Shown here in pieces: positions 1 to 7,455 of a DNA stretch of 64,000 bases. A model generated the notes under the pieces. It was not told where the DNA came from. It worked only from the letters and a program-made list of their open reading frames with translations, and made no database searches. This stretch comes from Mediannikoviicoccus vaginalis (GTDB taxonomy: Bacteria > Bacillota > Clostridia > Tissierellales > Peptoniphilaceae), in NCBI RefSeq assembly GCF_928097925.1, contig NZ_CAKMRI010000001.1, forward strand, positions 868,001 to 932,000, written 5' to 3'. The translations under genes were made by a program, and so were the position numbers. The stretch's first letter is position 1. Every line of letters starts with the position of its first letter.

Positions 1-707
1 TCCATGCTCTCAACTTTATCTTGATTTTCTAAAATACCTGTGGCAGTTACAACCTTGAATACGGAACCCGGTGTGTAAAGCCCTTGAGTAGCTCTGTTAA
101 GTAGCCTAGCGTCCTTTTCATTATTTATAATGTCTTCCCAGTCCGCTGTAATTGTATTTGGGTCGAATGTTGGGAAGGAAGCCATGGCATAAATTTCTCC
201 AGTCTTTGGATTCATTGCCACAATGGACCCCTTATGCTCTTTCAAAAGCTTCATGGTATAGCTTTGAAGTTCTGAGTTTGTTGTTAGTGTCAAGTTGTTT
301 CCATCTTTTTGATTTTCCACAAGCTTCTTTAATTCAGATAGTGGTGTATTCTCTTTTATGTTTAAAAGTGTCTTTGCATATGACTTTTCAAGACCAGCTG
401 TTCCATAATTCTTAGAGTTGAATCCAGTAATTGGCGAGTAGATAGAACCGTATAAAAACTTTCTAAAGTTATTGTTGTTGCTGTCGGTTTGAGTTTCAAC
501 TAGCACATTTCCTTCAGAGTCGTAAATAGTTCCCCTCTTGACTTTATTTTCATCAACCCAATGTCTTCTGTTGTACTGAGCGTACTCCCCAGTTGCAATG
601 TCCTTTGCCTTTACAATTTGGAAGTAAGTCATGTATAACACCAAGGCTAAGAACATTCCTAAAAACATGGTAAGCACAACTATTATCTTTTTATTTATTC
701 TTTCCAT
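1..707 (-). CDS. Penicillin-binding protein transpeptidase (N-terminal part)
   Basis: This is the first 235 residues of a class B penicillin-binding protein; the gene runs off the left edge of the window. The reading begins MERINKKII, with one hydrophobic segment at about residues 7-25 that would anchor it in the membrane. A dimerisation region follows (NRRHWVDENKVKRGTIYD), then the start of the transpeptidase domain. The active-site serine is visible in the SxxK motif GSVFK (Ser about residue 215). The start overlaps the end of the FtsW/RodA gene by 13 bp, so the two are translationally coupled. With the FHA gene this forms an FHA-SEDS-PBP module that would polymerise and cross-link peptidoglycan. 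Whether it serves division or elongation cannot be told from this part. Confidence 0.9.
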   Translation of the reverse strand, partial: MERINKKIIVVLTMFLGMFLALVLYMTYFQIVKAKDIATGEYAQYNRRHWVDENKVKRGTIYDSEGNVLVETQTDSNNNNFRKFLYGSIYSPITGFNSKNYGTAGLEKSYAKTLLNIKENTPLSELKKLVENQKDGNNLTLTTNSELQSYTMKLLKEHKGSIVAMNPKTGEIYAMASFPTFDPNTITADWEDIINNEKDARLLNRATQGLYTPGSVFKVVTATGILENQDKVESM

Positions 708-2035
708 TCTTCCACCATCTTATCTTTTATATCCGATGAACAGTATTGTAATATTCCTAGACAGATAAACGAAGTTACCATGGAGCTACCACCATAACTT
801 ACAAATGGAATTGTAATACCTGTCATTGGAATTAGTTTTAGTACTCCACCTATCATAAACACGGCTTGGAAGGCAAACATTATTGAAATGCCCAACGCTA
901 CGTATTTAAAAAATAGATTATTTTGTTCCATGGATATTTTAAAACCTCTATACACAAGTATCATAAATAGCATTATAATACCCATACCTGTAAACACTCC
1001 CATCTCCTCTACAATTGCAGGGAAGATGAAGTCAGAGCTTGCAACGGGTATTAAATCGGGACGACCAAGTCTAAGTCCCGTACCAAAGAAGCCTCCCGAT
1101 GCAAGAGCAAATAGGGATTGTACAATTTGGTATCCCTTGTCTTGTACTGACTTCCATGGATCAAGCCATATATCAAATCTAACTCTTATATGAGAGAACA
1201 TTAGGTAGGCCATTATACTTCCCACCACTGCTAAGAGCATGTTTAAGGCTAAGAAGTATCTATTATAATCAAAGATGTACATAAAAATAATATACACTAT
1301 GAAAAATATTACAGCAGACCCTAAGTCCTTTTGTATAAAAAACAGTCCAATTAGCGAATAGGCAACCACCATAAAGGTAAGCGGCTTTTTCTTTTCAATT
1401 AAAAAGTGATACTTGGACAGCTTCTTGCCGGTCAATAGATTTTCATTTGTTTCAAAAGATGCTATAAAGAAGATGAATAATATCTTCGTTAATTCCGATG
1501 GCTGAAACACTATGCCCTTAATATCGGCCCAGTTCTTTGCACCGTACTTTTCAAAACCGAATACTATGGTTATGAAAAACATAAAGAAACATCCTGCCAA
1601 GTAAAGTAGCGTAAGATTTTCCCAGCCCTTAAATGACTTTAGTATAAAGTAGGTTACATAGAACATAGAAACGCCTATTAAATACCAAAATAGCTGTCTT
1701 GTTCCCTCGTATGGATTAAGTCTAAAAATCATTACAACGCCAATACTAAATAGCATTGAGGCTACCAGTAATAGATAGTTGTCTCCATCGGTGACCTTTA
1801 CCACCAATCTATTTGCCACATTAACACCAATAATAAAAGAAATGAATAGCAAAGTGTTTTTCGTATTGAAGTTTTCTCCAGCAGATACAGAAATAAGTCC
1901 CATGGCAAGTATCTGAAACCAAAGTAAAAGCCTTAGGGGATTTTTTACGCTGGATCTAGTAAAGTTGAAGTCTTTACTAAATATCTTTTTAAAAAAACTG
2001 CTTTCATTTCTCTTAAGCGTTTTTTTATTTTTCAT
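695..2035 (-). CDS. FtsW/RodA/SpoVE family SEDS peptidoglycan glycosyltransferase
   Basis: This is a polytopic membrane protein of the SEDS family, which polymerises lipid II into glycan strands with a partner class B PBP. About ten hydrophobic helices are visible. The family hallmarks are present: the QPSELTKI stretch, the large loop with KDLGSAVIF, and the C-terminal PMTGITIPFVSYGGSSM motif region. The longest reading frame starts at 2050 (MVMMTMKNKK), but that start has no ribosome site. The ATG at 2035 sits 8 nt after GGTGA and is preferred. The gene overlaps the FHA gene upstream and the PBP gene downstream, so all three are coupled. The choice between FtsW and RodA is open. Confidence 0.93.
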   Translation of the reverse strand: MKNKKTLKRNESSFFKKIFSKDFNFTRSSVKNPLRLLLWFQILAMGLISVSAGENFNTKNTLLFISFIIGVNVANRLVVKVTDGDNYLLLVASMLFSIGVVMIFRLNPYEGTRQLFWYLIGVSMFYVTYFILKSFKGWENLTLLYLAGCFFMFFITIVFGFEKYGAKNWADIKGIVFQPSELTKILFIFFIASFETNENLLTGKKLSKYHFLIEKKKPLTFMVVAYSLIGLFFIQKDLGSAVIFFIVYIIFMYIFDYNRYFLALNMLLAVVGSIMAYLMFSHIRVRFDIWLDPWKSVQDKGYQIVQSLFALASGGFFGTGLRLGRPDLIPVASSDFIFPAIVEEMGVFTGMGIIMLFMILVYRGFKISMEQNNLFFKYVALGISIMFAFQAVFMIGGVLKLIPMTGITIPFVSYGGSSMVTSFICLGILQYCSSDIKDKMVEEWKE

Positions 2036-2534
2036 CGTCATCATCACCATCTACAAATAAGAATTCAACTTGACCAAAGTCAACCAAATCCTTATCTTTA
2101 AGTAATACTACCCCAGACACCTTTTGGCCATTTACATATGAGCCATTGGCAGAGCCCAGGTCTTCAAGGTAGAACTGTCCCCTTTGTTTAAAAATTCTGG
2201 CATGTTTTTTTGAGATAAATCTATCTCCAAGCACAATGTCATTACCGTCAGCTCTTCCGATTGTAGTATTATTTTTTATAAAATAATGTTCTTGTATTTT
2301 GAAAGGTAATCTCTCTTTTCTATTGATAAGTTTCAAATAGCTGTCCGCCGGTGTATTTAAATTATTAATTCCCTTGATGTCAAGGTAAATCATCTTTATT
2401 ATGTTGAAGATGAAATAATAAATTATTATTACAAAGGCGTATTTGAATATCATGGCCAATAGGTCATATAGTTTCATATTGGCTGTCAATTGAATTGAGA
2501 AAAACTTTTCAAGTAATTCAATAATAAAATTCAT
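2025..2534 (-). CDS. FHA-domain membrane protein of the SEDS/PBP cluster
   Basis: This is a 169-residue protein with one N-terminal membrane helix (about residues 22-48) and a C-terminal forkhead-associated domain (about 85-160). The FHA motifs are clear: TTIGRADGNDIVLGD, then SKKHARIF and LEDLGSANGSYVNG. FHA domains bind phosphothreonine, so this protein probably links a Ser/Thr kinase to the wall-synthesis pair encoded just downstream. The same FHA-RodA-PBP order occurs in actinobacteria and clostridia. The start is supported by AGGAGAAG just before the ATG. The acidic tail DGDDDDEK overlaps the start of the FtsW/RodA gene. Confidence 0.88.
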   Translation of the reverse strand: MNFIIELLEKFFSIQLTANMKLYDLLAMIFKYAFVIIIYYFIFNIIKMIYLDIKGINNLNTPADSYLKLINRKERLPFKIQEHYFIKNNTTIGRADGNDIVLGDRFISKKHARIFKQRGQFYLEDLGSANGSYVNGQKVSGVVLLKDKDLVDFGQVEFLFVDGDDDDEK

Positions 2535-2548
2535 ATCTTCTCCTAATA

Positions 2549-2584
2549 TTTTAAGTACTAATATTCCAAGTACTAATATTTTAC
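2549..2584. repeat. Short tandem repeat in the leader of the FHA gene
   Basis: The 13-base unit aagtactaatatt occurs twice in tandem, followed by a shortened third aatatt-type copy, within 20-50 bp upstream of the FHA start. It may be a regulator site or a simple slippage product. No regulator is known from this sequence. Confidence 0.5.
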
Positions 2585-2631
2585 ACGAAAAACTTAAATT
2601 TTCCTATAATTTAGAGATTTTGTAACATTTG

Positions 2632-3216
2632 TTAAAAGTCTACAGAGTTTTCAAACTCCACTTTGCCATTTTCTAAAGATTTTATTGTGGCAAGTGACTC
2701 AATTTCATATCTCTTTTCCCTAAGCCTCTTTCCTCCATTTTGAAATCCCTTTTCAATTAGTATTCCAGTGGACACAAGCTCTGCCCCAGCTTGATTTAAA
2801 ATATCGTAAACCCCTTCCAAGGCCTTTCCATTTGCTAAAAAATCATCTATAACTAAAACTCTGTCACCTTTGTTCAAATAGTTTTTGGAAACCATAATAT
2901 CATAGGTAACTCCCTTAGTATAACTGTATACAGAGCTTTTGTACACATCATCTCCAAGGGTTTTTGAAATATTTTTCTTTGCGAATACAACTTTTTTATT
3001 CATGGCAAGTCCAACTGCAAATGCTATTGCAATTCCAGAAACTTCCACCGTAAGTATTTTATCTATATCTAAATGTTCGAATCGCCTCTTGAACTCTTCT
3101 GCAATCTGCATAAAAAATTCTGGGTCGATTCTATGATTAACAAAGCCATCTACCTTTAGTACATTTCCTGGAAGGACTATTCCTTCGTCAAGAATTCTCT
3201 TTTCTAATATGTTCAA
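2632..3216 (-). CDS. xpt: Xanthine phosphoribosyltransferase
   Basis: This enzyme converts xanthine and PRPP to XMP in purine salvage. The 194-residue length and the opening MNILEKRILDEGIVLPGNV match the Xpt family. The PRPP-binding loop VLVIDDFLANGKA lies at residues 120-132. The start is supported by AAGGAGGACAA. In bacilli xpt is commonly behind a guanine riboswitch; here only about 75 bp separate it from the phosphoglucomutase stop and I see no purine aptamer. That gap is mostly the terminator of the upstream gene, so xpt must have a short promoter of its own or rely on read-through. Confidence 0.95.
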   Translation of the reverse strand: MNILEKRILDEGIVLPGNVLKVDGFVNHRIDPEFFMQIAEEFKRRFEHLDIDKILTVEVSGIAIAFAVGLAMNKKVVFAKKNISKTLGDDVYKSSVYSYTKGVTYDIMVSKNYLNKGDRVLVIDDFLANGKALEGVYDILNQAGAELVSTGILIEKGFQNGGKRLREKRYEIESLATIKSLENGKVEFENSVDF

Positions 3217-3262
3217 GTTGTCCTCCTTAAATATGTTTACAACTATTATATCAAAAGGGCAT

Positions 3263-3287
3263 AAAAAAAGAGAAGACTTGCTTCTCT
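3263..3287 (-). terminator. Rho-independent terminator of the glycogen operon
   Basis: The perfect 7-bp stem AGAGAAG/CTTCTCT with a 5-base loop is followed on the minus strand by seven T. It begins a few bases after the phosphoglucomutase stop codon. Confidence 0.85.
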
Positions 3288-3291
3288 CTTT

Positions 3292-4980
3292 CTAAACTCT
3301 ATCTATTTTTTCTTTAGTACTCTTTTCAATTAAATCCAATTTCTTTTTAGAGTCCTTTTCACTTTCTCCCTTGGAGTAGATATATATTTTTATTTTAGGC
3401 TCTGTGCCTGAAGGTCTAAGGGCGTACCATGATCCATCATCAAAGTAATACTTAAGTACATTTGACTTTGGTATTCCAGTGTCGTCATTTAAATAGTCAA
3501 TGGTCTTTTCAAGTTTCATTCCCTTTATCTCTGTAAGAGGATTTTCTCTAAACTCCTTCATGATTTGACCAATCTTTTCTTGTCCTTCAAGCCCTTCAAG
3601 AACGATGGAAATTAATCTTTCATCATAGAAACCATACTCATCCTTAAGTTCTTCAAGCACATCCAGTAATGACTTGCCCTGCTTTTTATAGTAAGCAGCC
3701 ATTTCACAAATCACCATTGCTGAACTTACTGCATCTTTGTCCCTTACAAAAGTTCCGTAGTTATAACCAATACTTTCTTCAAATCCATAGATAAATTCTT
3801 TTTCACCGGTGATTTCAGATTCATTTGCAACCGCACAGATATTTTTAAATCCAGTAAGGGTTTCAATTGTTTCAACGGAGTATTTATTCGCAATGGCCTT
3901 GCCCAAGTCTCCCGTTACAATACTCTTTACTATAACTGAGTTTGAAGGAAGATCTTTCTTTTCATATCTTTGGCTCAAGATGTAATGGATCATTAGAGCG
4001 CCAATTTTATTTCCATTTAGGAACACGTAGTTTCCTTCTTTGTCCCTAACTTCAATGGCTGCTCTATCCGCATCAGGGTCTGTGCCTATTAACATTTCAG
4101 CAGAAACTTTTTTGCCAAGATCAATGGCATACTTAAAGGCCTTTGGATCCTCAGGGTTTGGATAGCCAACAGTTGTAAAGTCGGGGTCTGGGTTTTCTTG
4201 TTCTTCAACCACAACTATGTTATTAAAGCCCCTTCTCTTTAAAACCTCTCTAACATATTTGTTTCCAGTTCCATTTAGTGGAGTGTAAACAATTTTTATA
4301 TCCTTATCAATATCTTCATTTATTGTAAGGGACAGTACGTCCTTTAAATATTTTTTGTCAAGCTCTGTGGAGTACATCTCAATAAGTCCCTTTTCAATTC
4401 CCTCTTCCAGTGGCAACCTCTTAACTTCAGAAAAACTTTCAATCTTTCCAATGTTTTCTTCAATGGAACTTGCCATGTCTTCAAGAATTTGTGACCCTTC
4501 TGGTCCATAAGCCTTGTATCCGTTATACTCCTTTGGGTTGTGGCTTGCAGTTACCATTACCCCACCGGCACATTTAAAGTTTCTCACCGCGTAGGATAGT
4601 AGTGGTGTTGGTCTAATGTCGTCAGAAAGATATACCTTTATTCCATTTCCCGCAAAGACTTCCGCAGTGATTCTTGCAAACTCCTTTGAAAAATGTCTAA
4701 CGTCATATGATATGGCAACTCCTTCGCCCTTTATGTCGTCGCCTTTTTCAATTATAGTAGTTGCAAATCCCTGTGTAGCTTTTGCAACCATGTACTCGTT
4801 CATTCTATTTGTACCGGCTCCAATCTTTCCCCTAAGGCCTGCAGTCCCAAATTGTAAGCTTTGATAAAATCTGTCTTTAATCTCTTCTTCGTCAGACGCT
4901 ATGGCCGCCAGTTCTTTTTTTGTCTCATCGTCAAACTCATTTCCGTTTAACCATTGTCTATAAATTTCTTTGTAATTCAT
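3292..4980 (-). CDS. pgcA: Phospho-sugar mutase (alpha-phosphoglucomutase)
   Basis: This 562-residue alpha-D-phosphohexomutase interconverts glucose 6-phosphate and glucose 1-phosphate, the precursor of ADP-glucose. The catalytic serine is in TASHNPKEYNGYK (Ser146). The metal loop is GTDPDADRA, the sugar loop GFEESIGY, and the phosphate-binding loop RPSGTEPKIKI near the C terminus. It is the last gene of the glycogen operon and ends at a strong terminator. That position fits phosphoglucomutase rather than phosphomannomutase, though the family can use both. Confidence 0.93.
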   Translation of the reverse strand: MNYKEIYRQWLNGNEFDDETKKELAAIASDEEEIKDRFYQSLQFGTAGLRGKIGAGTNRMNEYMVAKATQGFATTIIEKGDDIKGEGVAISYDVRHFSKEFARITAEVFAGNGIKVYLSDDIRPTPLLSYAVRNFKCAGGVMVTASHNPKEYNGYKAYGPEGSQILEDMASSIEENIGKIESFSEVKRLPLEEGIEKGLIEMYSTELDKKYLKDVLSLTINEDIDKDIKIVYTPLNGTGNKYVREVLKRRGFNNIVVVEEQENPDPDFTTVGYPNPEDPKAFKYAIDLGKKVSAEMLIGTDPDADRAAIEVRDKEGNYVFLNGNKIGALMIHYILSQRYEKKDLPSNSVIVKSIVTGDLGKAIANKYSVETIETLTGFKNICAVANESEITGEKEFIYGFEESIGYNYGTFVRDKDAVSSAMVICEMAAYYKKQGKSLLDVLEELKDEYGFYDERLISIVLEGLEGQEKIGQIMKEFRENPLTEIKGMKLEKTIDYLNDDTGIPKSNVLKYYFDDGSWYALRPSGTEPKIKIYIYSKGESEKDSKKKLDLIEKSTKEKIDRV

Positions 4981-4989
4981 TTTGCCCTC

Positions 4990-5547
4990 CTAACGAAAGT
5001 ACGCCAATCCCTTGTAAAGTGATTTACTCCTTATCCAACGGGATAAATCAGTTTCAAAAAATTCATGTCCATTGAATATCTTTGCAAATATTTTTTCTCC
5101 TTCTCGCTTAACACCTACTATAAGTCCCCACTTGCCCCTCAACTTTTCGTCCTTGTTGTTCCAAGTTACCATTAATAAAGGACAGCCGTGGTATAGACCG
5201 GAGTTAATATAATTATAAATGGCCTCTTCCTTCCAAATCCATGCATTTTTCATGTAATGCATCTTTCTGCCTCTCTTTACGCTGAAAGCTCTTACCCTAT
5301 GGGCCATTTGAAGAATTAAAAAGGCCTTGTTCTCAAAAACTTTTTTGAAATCCCAAAAAGCATTCTCATCGTTAAATAGATACCCATATTTGTCCATTTT
5401 GTAATAAAAATAGTAGAGCATTATAAAAGCTTCTAAATTCCCATTGAATTCCTGTGTTCTTCTGTCTTTAAAAATTTTATCTTTGGTTAAAAGAAAGTTT
5501 TCATCTTTTAACATCTCTTCAAACCCATCTAGTTCTCTATATTCCAT
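4990..5547 (-). CDS. Uncharacterised protein of the glycogen operon
   Basis: I do not recognise this family. The frame is open from 5604, but the first residues overlap pulA heavily. The ATG at 5547 (MEYRELDGF) gives an 11-bp overlap with the pulA stop and follows GGATG at a normal distance, so it is preferred (185 residues). The protein is soluble, basic and aromatic-rich, with no membrane helix or signal peptide. The C-terminal third (NSGLYHGCPLLMVTWNNK to the terminal KGLAYFR) looks like a beta-rich domain with a lone Cys and His. It is tightly coupled between pulA and pgcA, so a part in alpha-glucan handling is likely, but this is inference from position only. Confidence 0.7.
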   Translation of the reverse strand: MEYRELDGFEEMLKDENFLLTKDKIFKDRRTQEFNGNLEAFIMLYYFYYKMDKYGYLFNDENAFWDFKKVFENKAFLILQMAHRVRAFSVKRGRKMHYMKNAWIWKEEAIYNYINSGLYHGCPLLMVTWNNKDEKLRGKWGLIVGVKREGEKIFAKIFNGHEFFETDLSRWIRSKSLYKGLAYFR

Positions 5548-7438
5548 TTTTACATCCAATTTTGTAAACATAACTTGTAATTGGTGAAATTTTAATATTT
5601 TCACCTAAAGAAACTTCCCTTTCATCTTCTCCAAAAATTATTTTCATATTTTTAATGGAAAGGTCTTTGTAATTGTTTTTTATATGATCTTCAAGATTTT
5701 TATATTCCAAAGTGAATTCGACTCTTCCGCTGTTGTGAAGCACAAATAGAATTTCATCTTGGGCTAATATGGTGTAAGCAATTACTGAGTCAGGAAGATT
5801 TTCTATAAAGTAAAAGCTTTCAGAAATATCTTCGTAGCTCTTTAACATGAACTTTGAATTTTCTCTTCTTAGATGAATAAGTTTCCTCACATGTTCATTT
5901 AACTCATAGTTTTCCTTTTTCAAACTCCAATGGATTTGGTTTGTGGTTATGGGACTATTGTATGAGTTATGGTCCATGTTCTTCGAACGGGAGAACTCAT
6001 TTCCAGCGTGGAAGAATGGTAGGCCCAGTGAAAGTAAAATTATACTAAAAGCCATTTTGCTTATTTCCGTAAAGTTTTCTACGTCTTCTTCTGAAATAGA
6101 TTTTTTTAATTTGTCCGCCAAGATTAAATTGTCGTGGGAGTTAAAGTAGTTTATGCTCTCCTGTGGATACATGGTTAGCCCTTCATAACCTTCCAGTGAG
6201 GTTGTGCTTCCCATGATGCCAACTTGAACATCTCCCTTCATCCAAAACTCACCTTGAATGTAACCCTTGCCGTCCGAGTCGTTGTCACCTTTAATGGAGT
6301 CTCTAAATCTAGAGTTGAATATGGAAAAGCCTCTGCCCTTTTGTGAACCTGGTAGGGTTTGATTATTTATTGGCAAGGTTGAACCCCACGCCATCCACGG
6401 CTCGCCGTAGATTAAAACATTTGGATTTATCTCTCTTAATTCCTCTATTAAAATATCAACGGTCTCCCTATCCATTAGCGCCATTAAATCAAATCTAAAT
6501 CCATCAATTTTATACTCTTTAACCCAATACTTAAGGGAGTCGATAATAAACTTTCTTCCCAAGGCCTTCTCTGAAGCAAATTCATTTCCACAACCTGATC
6601 CGTTGGAGAAGGTGCCATCTTGATTCATTCTATAATAATATGATGGAGCAAGCACATTGAAGTTTGAGTCCATGGTTCTAAAGGTATGATTATAAACCAC
6701 ATCAATTACTACGGATATTCCTTTTTCATGTGCCGCCATCACGAGCTCTTTAAAATCTTTTATCCTTGCAATTGGGTCAGTTGAATCAACTGCGTAGGAC
6801 CCTTCTGGAACATTATAAAGTTCAGGGTCGTAGCCCCAGTTATAATTGTTTTGATTGTCAAAGGCTTCGTTATTTTCATCCACTGTTAAATAGTCATAAA
6901 TCGGCATCAAGTGAAGATGTGTTATGCCAAGCTCCTGTAGGTGGCTAAGTCCTGTTTTATATCCTTCGTAATTTGTGTCTACTTCAGTAATGCCCAAAAA
7001 CTTTCCACGATGCGCTTTTGAAACTCCCGATGACTCATGGAAACTGAAGTCCTTAACATGGGTTTCGTAAATTATTGCATCGTCTTTGTTATTCACCGGC
7101 ACTTCATGTTCCAAAAAGCCCTTTGGATTTGTCATTTCCAAGTCTATAACAACGGACCTCTTACTGTTCACTGAAGCAGAAACAGAATAGGGATCTGTCA
7201 CTTCATATTCTTCATCAACTAAATAATTATAGTACTTAAGATTTAAATCACCTTCTACTACACATTCCCAAAAACCAAATTCATCCTTTTGCATTTCATA
7301 TTTTTCCCTTTCCATGGTCTGTGGGTCGTTATATATAAGAAGGGATATCTTCTTACGTGGAGAATAGGTCTTAAATGTAGTTTTTTCTTTGCTGTACCTA
7401 AATCCTAAGTTTATATCTTTTATCTCTTCGTAATTCAT
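5537..7438 (-). CDS. pulA: Type I pullulanase (debranching enzyme)
   Basis: This GH13 enzyme hydrolyses alpha-1,6 branch points in glycogen or pullulan. The N-terminal CBM48-like region is followed by the pullulanase signature YNWGYDP (about residues 201-207), DVVYNH (248-253), the nucleophile Asp319 in FRFD, the acid Glu348 in YGEPW and Asp438 in NSHDN. There is no signal peptide, so it acts in the cytoplasm on stored glycogen. The frame is open to a GTG at 7444; the ATG at 7438 fits the GCAGG ribosome site as well or better. It lies 11-17 bp after the phosphorylase-like gene in the same operon. Confidence 0.94.
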   Translation of the reverse strand: MNYEEIKDINLGFRYSKEKTTFKTYSPRKKISLLIYNDPQTMEREKYEMQKDEFGFWECVVEGDLNLKYYNYLVDEEYEVTDPYSVSASVNSKRSVVIDLEMTNPKGFLEHEVPVNNKDDAIIYETHVKDFSFHESSGVSKAHRGKFLGITEVDTNYEGYKTGLSHLQELGITHLHLMPIYDYLTVDENNEAFDNQNNYNWGYDPELYNVPEGSYAVDSTDPIARIKDFKELVMAAHEKGISVVIDVVYNHTFRTMDSNFNVLAPSYYYRMNQDGTFSNGSGCGNEFASEKALGRKFIIDSLKYWVKEYKIDGFRFDLMALMDRETVDILIEELREINPNVLIYGEPWMAWGSTLPINNQTLPGSQKGRGFSIFNSRFRDSIKGDNDSDGKGYIQGEFWMKGDVQVGIMGSTTSLEGYEGLTMYPQESINYFNSHDNLILADKLKKSISEEDVENFTEISKMAFSIILLSLGLPFFHAGNEFSRSKNMDHNSYNSPITTNQIHWSLKKENYELNEHVRKLIHLRRENSKFMLKSYEDISESFYFIENLPDSVIAYTILAQDEILFVLHNSGRVEFTLEYKNLEDHIKNNYKDLSIKNMKIIFGEDEREVSLGENIKISPITSYVYKIGCKNGI

Positions 7439-7455
7439 ATACACCTGCTAAAATT

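Noticed and set aside
3217-3291. Purine riboswitch before xpt
   Set aside because: The gap is too short and filled by a terminator; no aptamer junction sequences are seen.
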